A DNA stretch of 64,000 nt from Chryseobacterium sp. ON_d1 (lineage in GTDB: Bacteria; Bacteroidota; Bacteroidia; Flavobacteriales; Weeksellaceae): NCBI RefSeq assembly GCF_006829085.1, contig NZ_BJTC01000014.1:94378-158377 (forward strand). The letters run 5' to 3'. A model generated the notes under the pieces. That model had not been told where the DNA came from. It did no database searches and saw nothing but the letters and a program-made list of their open reading frames with translations. The translations under genes were made by a program, and so were the position numbers. This document shows, piece by piece, positions 42,060-51,429 of this stretch. The stretch's first letter is position 1, and each line of letters begins with the position of its first letter.

Positions 42060-42620
42060 ATAGCACAAAGATTTAACAACAGGGGCCCACAGAGACGTCC
42101 GGTACAAGAGGACGCTCACTTGATCAACGATAAAATTCGTGTGAGAGAGCTTCGTTTAGTGGGCGATAACGTAGAACCGGGAGTTTATCCAATTGATAAA
42201 GCGAGACAGCTTGCTACAGAACAGGAATTGGATCTTGTAGTAATTTCCGATAAAGCAGAACCGTTTATTGCGAGAATATTAGACTATAAAAAGTTTTTAT
42301 ACGAGCAAAAGAAAAAACAGAAGGAGCTTAAAGCTAAGCAGGTAAAAGTGGTTGTAAAAGAGATTCGTTTCGGGCCTCAGACTGATGACCATGATTATGA
42401 ATTCAAAAAGAAGCACGCTGAAAAATTCCTTGAAGAAGGTTCTAAATTAAAAACCTACGTATTTTTTAAAGGACGTTCGATTATCTTTAAAGACCAGGGA
42501 GAGATTTTGCTTTTAAAGCTTGCTCAGGAACTTGAGCACGTGGGTAAAGTAGACCAGCTTCCTAAACTTGAAGGAAAAAGGATGATTATGATGATGAGTC
42601 CTAAAAAACCAGCAAAATAA
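42060..42620 (+). CDS. infC: Translation initiation factor IF-3, probable AUA start
   Basis: The IF-3 core is unmistakable: LINDKIRVRELRLVGDNVEP, DLVVISDKAEPFIARILDYKKFLYEQKKKQKE, then the C-domain KEIRFGPQTDDHDYEFKKKHAEKFL...VDQLPKLEGKRMIMMMSP. The usual N-terminal tail lies further upstream in frame (AQRFNNRGPQRRPVQEDAH), beginning with ATA at 42060. Only four sense codons separate that ATA from an in-frame TAA (42045-42047), and no ATG, GTG or TTG lies before codon 21. A rare start is known for infC (AUU in E. coli), where IF-3 represses its own non-canonical start. Protein length from ATA is 186. Confidence 0.93.
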   Translation: MAQRFNNRGPQRRPVQEDAHLINDKIRVRELRLVGDNVEPGVYPIDKARQLATEQELDLVVISDKAEPFIARILDYKKFLYEQKKKQKELKAKQVKVVVKEIRFGPQTDDHDYEFKKKHAEKFLEEGSKLKTYVFFKGRSIIFKDQGEILLLKLAQELEHVGKVDQLPKLEGKRMIMMMSPKKPAK

Positions 42621-42640
42621 TTAAGTCATTATTTTATATA

Positions 42641-42671
42641 AAAAAACCTCAAAGTAATTTGAGGTTTTTTT
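42641..42671 (+). terminator. Terminator after infC
   Basis: AAACCTCAAA/TTTGAGGTTT stem with a long T-run, ending the thrS-infC unit. Confidence 0.85.
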
Positions 42672-42681
42672 ATGTATTGTC

Positions 42682-42953
42682 TCGTCCTGAAAAAGGTTGA
42701 CTAAAAAAAATAAAAGCAGTCATCCTTATGAAATTTTAAAAAAACATCAGCCCCTGTACAAGAATACAGTATCCTTATCAGTATGACAGAAAACTCAGAC
42801 CCGTATGAAAATGCGGTAGCAGAAAGAGTGAATGGTATTCTGAAATATGAATTTGGATTGATTGATGATACCCTTGAAGACTTTAAAAATCTCTCACAGC
42901 AGCTTGGTCAATCCATTTACTATTATAATCATTTAAGACCTCATTTTCCCTAA
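42682..42953 (+). mobile_element. IS3-family insertion sequence remnant after infC
   Basis: Begins with an IS3-like terminal repeat (TCGTCCTGAAAAAGGTTGAC, 42682-42701), then jumps to the 3' end of the transposase. No right-end repeat follows the stop, so the element lacks its middle and right end. Its left end resembles the inverted right end found at 60631-60651. Confidence 0.7.
42756..42953 (+). pseudogene. IS3-family transposase (OrfB) C-terminal fragment
   Basis: About 65 codons are readable, with SMTENSDPYENAVAERVNG, ILKYEF and YYYNHLRPHFP before the stop, matching the rve catalytic-domain end of IS3/IS150-type OrfB (the Glu of DDE lies in NAxAERVNG). The N-terminal domain, OrfA and the first Asp residues are gone. 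It cannot be active. Confidence 0.8.
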
Positions 42954-43030
42954 TTATAATATTCCAAACCAAGTGCACATGAAAAATAATGTAAAATTAA
43001 AAACCTAGTATTTTACTCAAAAAAAAATCA

Positions 43031-43038
43031 TATTTTTG
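43031..43038 (+). promoter_or_regulatory. -7 box (TATTTTTG) for the beta-propeller gene
   Basis: Exact match; predicted leader of about 37 nt. Confidence 0.5.
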
Positions 43039-43079
43039 CGACCAACTAATAACCCGAAAACTAAAATTTTATAATAGTC

Positions 43080-44651
43080 ATGAGACATTTACTATTTCTA
43101 GCATTTTTTTCTGCAGGTTCATTCTATGGACAAAATGGGCAGGTAGATCTAAACTTTGGCAATAACGGAGTCCGTTATGATGCACCAAGTGGAGCCCCGA
43201 ATATCCAGGTTACAAATGATGGTAAAGTTTTTTTGATGGTTAGTAACCAAATAAAAAAACTAACCAATACCGGTACGTTAGATCCTACTTTTGGCACCAT
43301 GGGTGTTTTTTCAAACCCTAACCCCTATAACAGTATATATCTCTACTCTAATGGAAAGTTATTAACGCAGGAAGCCAACAGCTTATATACTACCAGAGTA
43401 AAAAGATTAAATTCAGACGGCACTGCAGATACTGCTTTTGGTACATCAACGAATAATAGTGTTGACTTTAATAATTCAGGATGCTCTCCTTGTATCGAGA
43501 ACCCACGTATTCACCTTTCTAACAGCAATAACACTAATTCTTTTTTTATTCTGGCAAGTGATGGTTATTATATGGGAGGCCGTGGTGTAGTGGTTTTAAA
43601 AAATGAAACGGGTACTTCAGGATTTTCCATTTCACCAGTCTATATTCCTGCAATAACAGGTAGTACAGGAATTCATATGGGTACAGGTGCAGCAAAAATT
43701 CTTAAAGCGTCTGATGGAAGTTACTTTGTGGGAGGTGGCTTATATAAAATTAATAATAATTCAGGTGTTAGCCATAGACAGGGCTCAAAGGCATTTATCG
43801 CCAAGTATTCTTCTCAGGGCTCTCAAGATAACAATTTTAATTTTTATGCTTCTCAGGGTTCAGATAGTGGCAGCAATGCTGGTGTAGATTATCAGCTGGA
43901 TGCACAGGATAATGTTTATTTAATGGCTATGGATAATACCTATAACAGTGGTGCGTCATTGTACTACTACCGCATCTATAAAACAGATAAGTATGGAAAT
44001 ATAGACTACTCTTTCGGCAATACTAATTTTACGGGAAATTTGGATGTTTCTGCCGCTTTTTCATCTGTAACCGCCTATAAAACTAATTTCCGAAAAATGT
44101 TCATACAGCCGGATGGCAAAATCTTATTGGTCGGGAACACAACCTATATCGTAAATTCAACAACCACTCAGGATAAGGAAATACTACTAGCGCGTTTTAA
44201 TACCGATGGAACATTAGATAGTACATTTGGAACCAATGGCTATGTTGTACATGATATTGACCCTACAGCTTTTGAAACTTTTGTAGATGCCGGAACTAAT
44301 TCTGATATGACAGAAATCTATGTAAGTGCAAATCTTAAAAACTCAGCAACGAATTCATTTATTAAAACGGCTCTCGTGAAGTTTAAAAATAATTCTAACA
44401 ATTTATCTACTAAAGAAGGTACTCCTACTCAAAAGGATTTATTACTCTTTCCTAATCCTGTAAAGGATATTCTAAAATTCAATACCGAAGGAAAAGTAAT
44501 GATCTATGATACGAACGGGAAACTGATATTATCAAAAGATGATGTAGATGGAAAAAAAGGAATTGATGTTTCTGAGCTGATACATGGAAACTACCTTATT
44601 CAGGTAAAAAACAAAAAAGAAACGTATAATTCCAAGTTTATTAAAAACTGA
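43080..44651 (+). CDS. Secreted delta-60-repeat protein with T9SS sorting domain
   Basis: A 523-residue protein with a signal peptide (MRHLLFLAFFSAGSFYGQ). Spaced copies of a delta-60-type motif, (V/L)D..FG..G (VDLNFGNNGV, LDPTFGTMGVF, ADTAFGTS, IDYSFGNT, LDSTFGTNGYV), each preceded by an IxxxxDGKIL-like strand, suggest a beta-propeller. It ends in a Por sorting domain (about 455-523, LFPNPVKDILKFNTEG...HGNYLIQV). A secreted surface protein of unknown binding role, first gene of the block between infC and rpmI. Confidence 0.82.
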   Translation: MRHLLFLAFFSAGSFYGQNGQVDLNFGNNGVRYDAPSGAPNIQVTNDGKVFLMVSNQIKKLTNTGTLDPTFGTMGVFSNPNPYNSIYLYSNGKLLTQEANSLYTTRVKRLNSDGTADTAFGTSTNNSVDFNNSGCSPCIENPRIHLSNSNNTNSFFILASDGYYMGGRGVVVLKNETGTSGFSISPVYIPAITGSTGIHMGTGAAKILKASDGSYFVGGGLYKINNNSGVSHRQGSKAFIAKYSSQGSQDNNFNFYASQGSDSGSNAGVDYQLDAQDNVYLMAMDNTYNSGASLYYYRIYKTDKYGNIDYSFGNTNFTGNLDVSAAFSSVTAYKTNFRKMFIQPDGKILLVGNTTYIVNSTTTQDKEILLARFNTDGTLDSTFGTNGYVVHDIDPTAFETFVDAGTNSDMTEIYVSANLKNSATNSFIKTALVKFKNNSNNLSTKEGTPTQKDLLLFPNPVKDILKFNTEGKVMIYDTNGKLILSKDDVDGKKGIDVSELIHGNYLIQVKNKKETYNSKFIKN

Positions 44652-44701
44652 TAATCCAAAAGTAAGGATATTATCATCTTTGATATTTTCAAAATACAAT
44701 T

Positions 44702-44732
44702 AAAAAGTTCTCTAAGTTTTAGAGGACTTTTT
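44702..44732 (+). terminator. Terminator after the beta-propeller gene
   Basis: AAAAAGTTCTCTAA/TTAGAGGACTTTTT stem with one mismatch. Confidence 0.75.
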
Positions 44733-44838
44733 CCGTTTTAAACAAAATCAGAATAGAAAACTTTCTACTCTGATTTGAATATTACACGAATCAACCTATT
44801 TCAGGACCGGTTATTTTGTACGTTTTCATGGAAAAGTT

Positions 44839-45399
44839 CTACCCTTCAAAACCGCCACAATCATGCTCAGCAAAAAGAGGCAGGGCTTTTTTGGTTGTAA
44901 AATACTTCGACAATCTTTTGTTTTTTAATTCCAGTTTTTTACCTTCCACGCTAAGCTCATAAACAGGAGCTTTATCTATTTGTGTCAGAATATAAGTTCT
45001 TTCTGAAGTTTTTAAAATAGTTTTATTTTTTTCATTTGTAAAAGAGAAATCTTTGATTTCAAAAGTATCTTTTTCATCACAGACGTTAGTCCAAATTATT
45101 TTTTCCTTTGTTATTGATAAACTTGCCAAATCGCATGAATAACAGTTACCCGAAAATTCTAGCCCATATTTCTCGTACACATCTGTACTTTTGTTGTTCA
45201 GTACATCAATAGGAACCAATGTTGAAAAATCACCCGGAATCTCTGCTATTTCAGCCACATCCTTTACCGGATCAGGAGTTGAAATCTCTTTTGCTGTTAC
45301 CTTTACAGAATCAACTTTACTTCCTTTTTTTTCTGTAGCAGGTGAGCACGAAGCTAATAAAATAATCACAATTGAAAAGCTGGTTATTACGTTTTTCAT
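44839..45399 (-). CDS. Lipoprotein, unknown function
   Basis: A 186-residue protein with a lipobox (IILLASC, Cys18) and a Lys/Ser/Asp-rich linker, then a compact domain with NCYSCDLASLSI and a C-terminal EHDCGGFEG. The four later cysteines could form disulfides in the periplasm. No family recognised. Convergent with the beta-propeller gene and divergent from the lipoprotein at 45558. Confidence 0.7.
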   Translation of the reverse strand: MKNVITSFSIVIILLASCSPATEKKGSKVDSVKVTAKEISTPDPVKDVAEIAEIPGDFSTLVPIDVLNNKSTDVYEKYGLEFSGNCYSCDLASLSITKEKIIWTNVCDEKDTFEIKDFSFTNEKNKTILKTSERTYILTQIDKAPVYELSVEGKKLELKNKRLSKYFTTKKALPLFAEHDCGGFEG

Positions 45400-45533
45400 T
45401 TTTTAAAATAGTTTAGAGTATCTAATTTATCGTTTGGTAAAATTCTCCAAAATCCACTACTCAATATATCCCTGTTTTCAGCCATTTATTCCCTATATCA
45501 GGTTGTTTTATTGGTTACAGATCTGAATACTGA

Positions 45534-45541
45534 TACTTTTG
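45534..45541 (+). promoter_or_regulatory. -7 box (TACTTTTG) for the 45558 gene
   Basis: Exact match, 16 bp before the ATG. Confidence 0.5.
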
Positions 45542-45557
45542 CCCAAAAATATAGAAA

Positions 45558-46631
45558 ATGAAAATACCCAATCAAATTTTCATATCATGTATGGTTGTTT
45601 TTGTGGGATGCAATCAACAGAATAAAACATCAGAAACTAAAACAGCAAAAATTGAAGTTAAGCAAAAAGTCATTACATTGGCCGACTTCAAAAAAATTAA
45701 AGGCGTAGATAATGTACAGGAGGTACCGTTTCAATTATTTACCACGCTGGATTCTGTACAGTTTTTTGTAACGCCGAATAAAGAGGCTGCTCATCTGAAA
45801 ATCGCTTATAATAAGCTGGATAATTATTACGGATTCGAAGAATTTGAGGACTTCTACTCTATTCATTACAGCATTAATAATAATATTTCGAACAGCATTG
45901 AAGCTTTTGTCTTGAAATCAGAATTCACTCCGTCATTTAAATTAACTTTAAATGGAGTGGATCTTTATGAGATCAGAAGCAGCACATTTAAACAATCTGA
46001 TGATTTTAAGAATAAGTCTTTCAGTAAATACGGAACAATTGTTGAGATTTCAGAACAGGAATTTAAGGCCAACTCCAAAACCAAAATCAATGAAACATTG
46101 GTGAAAAATCCGAATATGAAACTACAGGATGATAACTGGGTATACAAAGAAAATGGCAGAGAAGAAGTGATTACCCAGCATGAAAATATATCTACAGAAA
46201 CCGGACCGCTTGCTAATGAATATGTAGGAAGATCACCTTACCTAAACCTGGAAGTTTTCAAAGAAAATTCTGATGAAGTTGCAGATTCTTATTATTCTTT
46301 TTACAATATAAAAAATGCAGTTTTGTTTGAACTGAGTACAGATGGTTATCCGCAAATTCTCCCAACCAAGAGCTGGGTTACCTGCATTTCATCCAATAAT
46401 GATGTGGGCAGCAATTTTATTATCTCTAAATATTTTCCACAAACAAAGAAACAGGATAATATTTTATATGTGAATTTCACCAACTTCAAAATAGCAGATG
46501 ATAAAAAAGCATTCTGGACCGATAACGATACCTTTTATGCAGAGGTATATCCTCTTAATTCAGCTTCTGGCAATGGTAAAAAGCAGAAAACGGCTTATAT
46601 AAAAATCCAGTTAAAGGCTGATCTGTTTTAG
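45558..46631 (+). CDS. Lipoprotein, unknown function
   Basis: A 357-residue protein with a signal ending at VVFVGC (Cys18, lipobox) followed by NQQNKTSETKT. The mature part is acidic and Asn/Lys-rich with no recognised domain. Aromatic-rich segments such as LDNYYGFEEFEDFYSIHYSI suggest a beta-rich fold. Divergent from the lipoprotein at 44839, and no conserved motif was found to suggest an enzyme. Confidence 0.7.
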   Translation: MKIPNQIFISCMVVFVGCNQQNKTSETKTAKIEVKQKVITLADFKKIKGVDNVQEVPFQLFTTLDSVQFFVTPNKEAAHLKIAYNKLDNYYGFEEFEDFYSIHYSINNNISNSIEAFVLKSEFTPSFKLTLNGVDLYEIRSSTFKQSDDFKNKSFSKYGTIVEISEQEFKANSKTKINETLVKNPNMKLQDDNWVYKENGREEVITQHENISTETGPLANEYVGRSPYLNLEVFKENSDEVADSYYSFYNIKNAVLFELSTDGYPQILPTKSWVTCISSNNDVGSNFIISKYFPQTKKQDNILYVNFTNFKIADDKKAFWTDNDTFYAEVYPLNSASGNGKKQKTAYIKIQLKADLF

Positions 46632-46939
46632 TAAGAAAACTGAGAGCATTAGGACCTTAATGGAAATACAATTTACATTTGAAGGAATGAATTTGTGTAA
46701 ACTTTTATATTTTGAAACATTAAGATCGTATTAAGATGTTGAAAATATTAAGATAAGCTTCGCTTTACGCTTAAAGATAAGAATGATTCATCTTAACTAT
46801 ACTTTATTTCTTAAGCTCTTCTTAATGGTTTTATTAGAAAAAAATTTCAGCAATTTCAATAATAAAAAACCCCTGAAATCAGCGAGTGTATATAGAGGTA
46901 AAGTCTAATATCTTTGCCGCAGTTATTTAAAGAAATACA
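46632..46939. other. Spacer with TTAAGAT repeat words
   Basis: No ORF. Several TTAAGAT/ATCTTAA words (about 46725-46810) and an AGATAAGCTTCGCTTTACG segment form loose inverted repeats; promoter of the next gene at its end. Confidence 0.35.
46909..46916 (+). promoter_or_regulatory. -7 box (TATCTTTG) for the 46940 gene
   Basis: Exact match; predicted start near 46921. Confidence 0.5.
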
Positions 46940-47506
46940 ATGAAAAAATTAAGTTTGACCCTTCTTTTTTGCTTACTAAATTTTATGGCTTTCGCACAGT
47001 CATTGAAAGTAGTTATTAAACAGGACGGAAAAGTGGTACAGCCGGTAAATGATGTTTATGAACTGAAAAAATCTACCTTTCTTTTCGAGATCACGTCTAC
47101 CAATCTTGAAGGTTTTTTAGTGGGAGCCACTACCAATAAGGATATTTATGCAGGAGCTCTGGGACAGTTCAATACTGAAGTTCCCTGGTTTCAGAATACA
47201 GGTATGGCTGAGGAACTCTATAATAAGGATAAAGAAATGTTTCTAATGGATTCAGCACCTTCATATTGGTATTATACAGATGCGAAGGATCACAGATTTG
47301 ACAAAAACCCTAAGGGCAACGCAAAGCAATGGACCGCTACACGTACTATTACAAGATTTTACGATATCATGGTAGACCAGCCAATCCAATTAAAAGATTT
47401 TGACGGCAGAGTTTTCATCCTGATGTATCAGCCTGAATATAACGACGAATATGATTTAATAGGAAAGAAAAACCTGTTTCAGGCTGCGTTGAAATTCAAA
47501 GATTAA
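46940..47506 (+). CDS. Secreted protein, unknown function
   Basis: A 188-residue protein with a clear signal peptide (MKKLSLTLLFCLLNFMAFAQ). The mature part is rich in aromatic residues, with WFQNTGMAEELYN, YWYYTDAKDHRF, and a DGRVFILMYQPEYN near the end. No lipobox, sorting domain or recognised family. Own promoter and a bidirectional terminator (47537-47575), convergent with the response regulator. Confidence 0.7.
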   Translation: MKKLSLTLLFCLLNFMAFAQSLKVVIKQDGKVVQPVNDVYELKKSTFLFEITSTNLEGFLVGATTNKDIYAGALGQFNTEVPWFQNTGMAEELYNKDKEMFLMDSAPSYWYYTDAKDHRFDKNPKGNAKQWTATRTITRFYDIMVDQPIQLKDFDGRVFILMYQPEYNDEYDLIGKKNLFQAALKFKD

Positions 47507-47536
47507 AACAAACACACCAATTATTTGATTATATAA

Positions 47537-47575
47537 GAAAAAGGTCTGCTTTTACGATGTAAGCAGGCCTTTTTT
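47537..47575. terminator. Bidirectional terminator
   Basis: AAAAAGGTCTGCTT/AAGCAGGCCTTTTT stem between convergent genes. Confidence 0.8.
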
Positions 47576-47588
47576 GTAGATGAATATT

Positions 47589-48218
47589 TTATTCGATAAT
47601 CAATCCATATTCTATGGCTAATTTCATTGCTGAACTCAGGTTGGATGTCTGAAATTTTTCAATAAGATTTTTTCTGTGGCTTTCTACAGTATGCGGACTG
47701 ATAAAAAGCTTTTCTGCCATTTGATTGGTGGTAAGACCTTTGGCAGCTTCAGCCAGAATTTCTTTTTCTCTTCGGGTCAGTTTCGGAACCTGGCTTAACC
47801 CATCTACAGATTTTTTTTCCAGAACGGACCTGGTTTGTGAACACAGAAACTGTTCTCCTCTATATACTGTAGCAATGCCTTCGAGGATTTCGGAAACCGA
47901 AGCATTCTTTTGAATGTATCCTAAAGCACCTTCTGCCAGAGAGCTATTAATAACAGGCAGTTCATTGTGAACACTCAGGATGATAATCTGAAGATTTTCA
48001 TACTTTTTCTTCAAGGGTTTTATGAGTTCAATGCTATTGGTATCTGCTAGGTTGATGTCCAGTAATAAGATATCAACTGCCTGCCTGGCAAGGCCTGCGT
48101 TCATTTCTGAAACGTTTCTGAAGCAATCTACCACATCTATGGTAGTGCTGTTTCCTAAAATATTCTTCAATCCTTCCAGCAGAAGTGGATGATCATCTGT
48201 TATAGCTACTTTTATCAT
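47589..48218 (-). CDS. NarL/FixJ-type response regulator
   Basis: A 209-residue regulator. Receiver domain (1-120) with acidic DD at 8-9, phosphoacceptor Asp54 (ILLLDINLAD) and switch residue in IIILSV; LuxR-type HTH (about 143-205) with LTRREKEILAEAAKGLTTNQ and ISPHTVESHRKNLIEKF. It starts 2 nt after the stop of its TPR sensor kinase partner. Target genes unknown. Confidence 0.93.
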   Translation of the reverse strand: MIKVAITDDHPLLLEGLKNILGNSTTIDVVDCFRNVSEMNAGLARQAVDILLLDINLADTNSIELIKPLKKKYENLQIIILSVHNELPVINSSLAEGALGYIQKNASVSEILEGIATVYRGEQFLCSQTRSVLEKKSVDGLSQVPKLTRREKEILAEAAKGLTTNQMAEKLFISPHTVESHRKNLIEKFQTSNLSSAMKLAIEYGLIIE

Positions 48219-48220
48219 TT

Positions 48221-50431
48221 TTAATGAATGGGAATTTGAAGTTCTATGCTGGTGCCAATATTCAATTCGGAGGTAATATTCATTGTTCCTTTTAAAAACT
48301 GGACCCTTAATTCTATATTATGAAAACCTGCTGTTTTCTTTACGTCTAAGTCTGCAAGGTCAAAACCTTTACCGTTATCTTCTACTGTAAGATTCAATTG
48401 GTTTTCCTCTTCACTTATCTGAATAATAATTTCAGAAGTATCAGCATGTTTTATGGCATTGTTGACCAATTCCTGAATGATTCTGTAAATAATCAGCTCC
48501 TTCTCCTTCGATAGGGAGCTGCTGTAATTGATAAATTCTGTGTGGATTTCCAAAGCATTATTGGAAATTCGGGAAGCAAATTCCTGAATGGCCACTTCCA
48601 GACCGTATTTTGTTAATAAATCAGGCATTAAATTGTGTGCGACCCGTCTTAATTCTTCAACAGCTCCGTCGATCTGTTCAATTGATTTTGAAATCCCTTC
48701 CTCTATATGTTCAGATTGATAGGGATTTAAATAAGAGAGCTGAAGTTTGGTTCCGGAGAGCAGTCCGCCCAATCCGTCATGAAGATCACGGGCCAGCCGG
48801 CCACGTTCCTGTTCCTGCCCTTCAAGCAATGCGGTAAGTGTTGAAATTTTTGAATTTTGTTTCTCCTGTTCCATCGCTAAGGTATGTAATTCATCTCTTC
48901 GCTTAATGGACTTGGCACGTTGTTTATAGGCATAAAGCAGTAACAAGATTAAAACGATAAAGAAAATAATAAAAAAGACGTAATAGGTATTGATCTTCTC
49001 TTTGAAGGCCAACAGCTTTTTGTAGTTGTTAATATCATTATTTTTCTGTTGGGTTTCCAACTTTGCCAGACGGAGCTGCTGTTCTTTTTTTTCTGATTCA
49101 AGTTCTGAGAACTTCAACCTTTCGCGCTGATTTTCTTCTACCAGTTTTAAATTGTTGTACACCTGTTCACGCTGTGCCCGGACGATGTTAATCAACTTGA
49201 TTTCCTGAGCTTTTTTATCACTTTCCAGCTGAAGCTTAATATACTTCTGCTCCTGTCTTTCTTTATCAAACTGAGATTCCAATCTTTTGGTAATATCCAG
49301 TTTTTCCTGATCATAAACGCTTTTATACTGATCAACATAACTTTTATAATATGTGAGTGCTTCTTTGTAATTCCCTTGTTCCTCACTAATTCTGGATAAA
49401 GATTCAAGAATCGCCAATTCTATCTTATGATCTCTGACCGGGCTCTTACCAATTTCCATGGAGGCTTTCAGAAAATAAGACTTGGCTAAATCATAATCTT
49501 TATCCTGTATGGCCAATTCAGCCAATATCCCAAATGAAGAAGCAATATGAATGGCATCACCGGTTTCCAGGCTCACATTATTGGCCAACTGGGCATATTT
49601 CATCGCCTTATGGCTGTCAAAACCAGTATACAAATTAGCTAAATTGATAGCAGCATATGATAGATTGCTCCTGTTGAGCATCAGATTTTTGTTCTTATTG
49701 AATGTTGTAATAGCCTGCAGATAATACTGCTCTGTCTTATTTCTAAACTCCGTATTAGATGGATCCTGAGTGTATTTTTGCTCGTAGACATAGCCCATTC
49801 TCATATATGCATCGAAGATAAGGTTGGGATCATTTTGTTTGGATGCCAGCAGCAGAAACTGTTTGCTGTATTTCTCTTCAAGCTGATATTCATTGAGGTT
49901 AGCATAAATAGCAGACAACTCTTTAGCAGCATTGCCAAATCTTGCATACAGCGTAGAGGTCGTTGGCGAGTTTTCATAATAATCAATCGCTTTTAAATAG
50001 GCGGCAACGGCTTCTGTTATTTTATTGTTCCGTTCCAGAATCCAGCCTTTTGCGTAATGAAAGTAACCTTTAATTTCGTTACTATTTGTTTTTAAACTGT
50101 ACACTTTTGCCATCTCAAGACTTTTCAAAGACTCTGCTGTTTTATTATCCAGACGGTAATTCATAGCCTGTACTGCGTACAAAATTGTGGCGTATTTTCC
50201 ATCAGACTGTTTTTTGGCGATGGAAATATTGGTATCTAAAATCTGATAAGATTTAGGCTTGAGATTATGAAAAAATAAGGCACTTGCATATTTAGGAGCC
50301 AGGTTAAGCTGCTCTGCTGTATTATTTGACGCATGGTCATATTCCTTTTCTAATTTGCTTAAAACATCCTGTGCATAGACAAAAAACGGACTAACAATTA
50401 AAGCAAGTATAAATAATAGCCTGTGCATCAA
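48221..50431 (-). CDS. TPR-containing sensor histidine kinase (HisKA_3 type)
   Basis: A 736-residue kinase. Signal peptide (about 1-20), periplasmic TPR-like helices (about 60-390), a coiled coil rich in Glu/Lys (about 390-475), one membrane helix (about 480-500, TYYVFFIIFFIVLILLLLYA), then HisKA_3 with the phosphoacceptor His551 (RDLHDGLGG) and HATPase with VNNAIKHA and DNGKGFDL. It phosphorylates the NarL-type regulator encoded just downstream. The TPR part probably senses a protein or cell-envelope cue. Confidence 0.9.
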   Translation of the reverse strand: MMHRLLFILALIVSPFFVYAQDVLSKLEKEYDHASNNTAEQLNLAPKYASALFFHNLKPKSYQILDTNISIAKKQSDGKYATILYAVQAMNYRLDNKTAESLKSLEMAKVYSLKTNSNEIKGYFHYAKGWILERNNKITEAVAAYLKAIDYYENSPTTSTLYARFGNAAKELSAIYANLNEYQLEEKYSKQFLLLASKQNDPNLIFDAYMRMGYVYEQKYTQDPSNTEFRNKTEQYYLQAITTFNKNKNLMLNRSNLSYAAINLANLYTGFDSHKAMKYAQLANNVSLETGDAIHIASSFGILAELAIQDKDYDLAKSYFLKASMEIGKSPVRDHKIELAILESLSRISEEQGNYKEALTYYKSYVDQYKSVYDQEKLDITKRLESQFDKERQEQKYIKLQLESDKKAQEIKLINIVRAQREQVYNNLKLVEENQRERLKFSELESEKKEQQLRLAKLETQQKNNDINNYKKLLAFKEKINTYYVFFIIFFIVLILLLLYAYKQRAKSIKRRDELHTLAMEQEKQNSKISTLTALLEGQEQERGRLARDLHDGLGGLLSGTKLQLSYLNPYQSEHIEEGISKSIEQIDGAVEELRRVAHNLMPDLLTKYGLEVAIQEFASRISNNALEIHTEFINYSSSLSKEKELIIYRIIQELVNNAIKHADTSEIIIQISEEENQLNLTVEDNGKGFDLADLDVKKTAGFHNIELRVQFLKGTMNITSELNIGTSIELQIPIH

Positions 50432-50833
50432 ATCCTTATCTTTATTAAATTCTGTTATCGTAAAGACCGTAAATATAAGTAAATCCCCGATAATCGGTTT
50501 TCAGTCTGTTTTCCTGATTCGGAAAGCGAGATTAACGATTACAGCTTCTTTTTCACTCAATTTTATTTGGCTGTTGTTTTTACCCATACTTTTAAGTTGT
50601 GTTTATTCGAAATAAGAATTTATCATTGAATTGATTGTGAAAAAGAAAGCTATAAAAGTTATAAATTAATATTTATATCTAAGGGAATGACAGTCAATAA
50701 TTATAATCAGAATCATAAATTTTTAACCGCTTTATCTTTAATAAATTCTTGGCTCAAATATAACAATAGAGATTGCATAAAAATATCCCTGATAACAGGG
50801 GTTTTTAATCATTCTCATCTTCCGGAAAACCTC
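50432..50833. other. AT-rich spacer, nothing recognised
   Basis: About 400 bp upstream of the kinase gene. No ORF with coding character, no clear promoter of the TAnnTTTG type and no strong repeat were seen. Confidence 0.4.
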
Positions 50834-51076
50834 TTAAAACACATCGTTTCCAACCTGTTCGAATAATATCACATAAAAATAAAATGCAGCTGAGGCAACT
50901 CCAATAGCTCCGGAAATGAGAAATAAGAGAATATAATAACGTCCACTTTTATTTTTCTTTCTTATAGAATTGATAATAAGAGCAATGAGTGTGCATAAAA
51001 ATCCTGTTCCGAAAAACAAAATCAGAACAGCAAGAAATAATGCCCTTTCAAGGTGTAAATCTGCAGATGAAAGCAT
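50834..51076 (-). CDS. Small two-helix membrane protein, unknown
   Basis: An 80-residue protein with two hydrophobic helices (about 12-35 and 47-70) split by a basic loop (SIRKKNKSGR), giving an inside loop and both ends outside. Similar small proteins occur around Bacteroidota accessory genes. No promoter was identified, so the gene call rests on length and membrane character alone. Confidence 0.5.
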   Translation of the reverse strand: MLSSADLHLERALFLAVLILFFGTGFLCTLIALIINSIRKKNKSGRYYILLFLISGAIGVASAAFYFYVILFEQVGNDVF

Positions 51077-51370
51077 AACTGGTGTTATAAGGTTATAGAT
51101 AAAAAAAATCAGAAGACGGAAGGCTGGAGAAAAGAAACTTATCTACATCATCAAGCATAACTGAATTTTGTGTCTTCGTGTATTAGTCAGCAATATTAAA
51201 GAGAATGAAAAAAAATTGCAATCCCGGTTATCAGCTATATTTGATAAAATCGCATTTTCCATATAAAAATTTGCAGTTCAATTACATTTAAAGAATTATT
51301 TATATATTATTATCCAGAAATTCCCCATCAATTATTATCTTAGATCAACATATTGTGAAGATTTTCTATC
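51077..51370. other. Non-coding spacer
   Basis: No coding sequence seen between the small membrane gene and the hydrolase promoter; contains a GAAGACGGAAGGCTGGAGAA word similar to the dyad element at 5180-5295. Confidence 0.3.
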
Positions 51371-51378
51371 TACATTTG
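51371..51378 (+). promoter_or_regulatory. -7 box (TACATTTG) for the alpha/beta hydrolase
   Basis: Exact match; predicted leader of about 47 nt. Confidence 0.5.
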
Positions 51379-51429
51379 TGAATATAAAAAGCCAGATATA
51401 CTATTTATTAATCATTAAAAAAAGAAACA

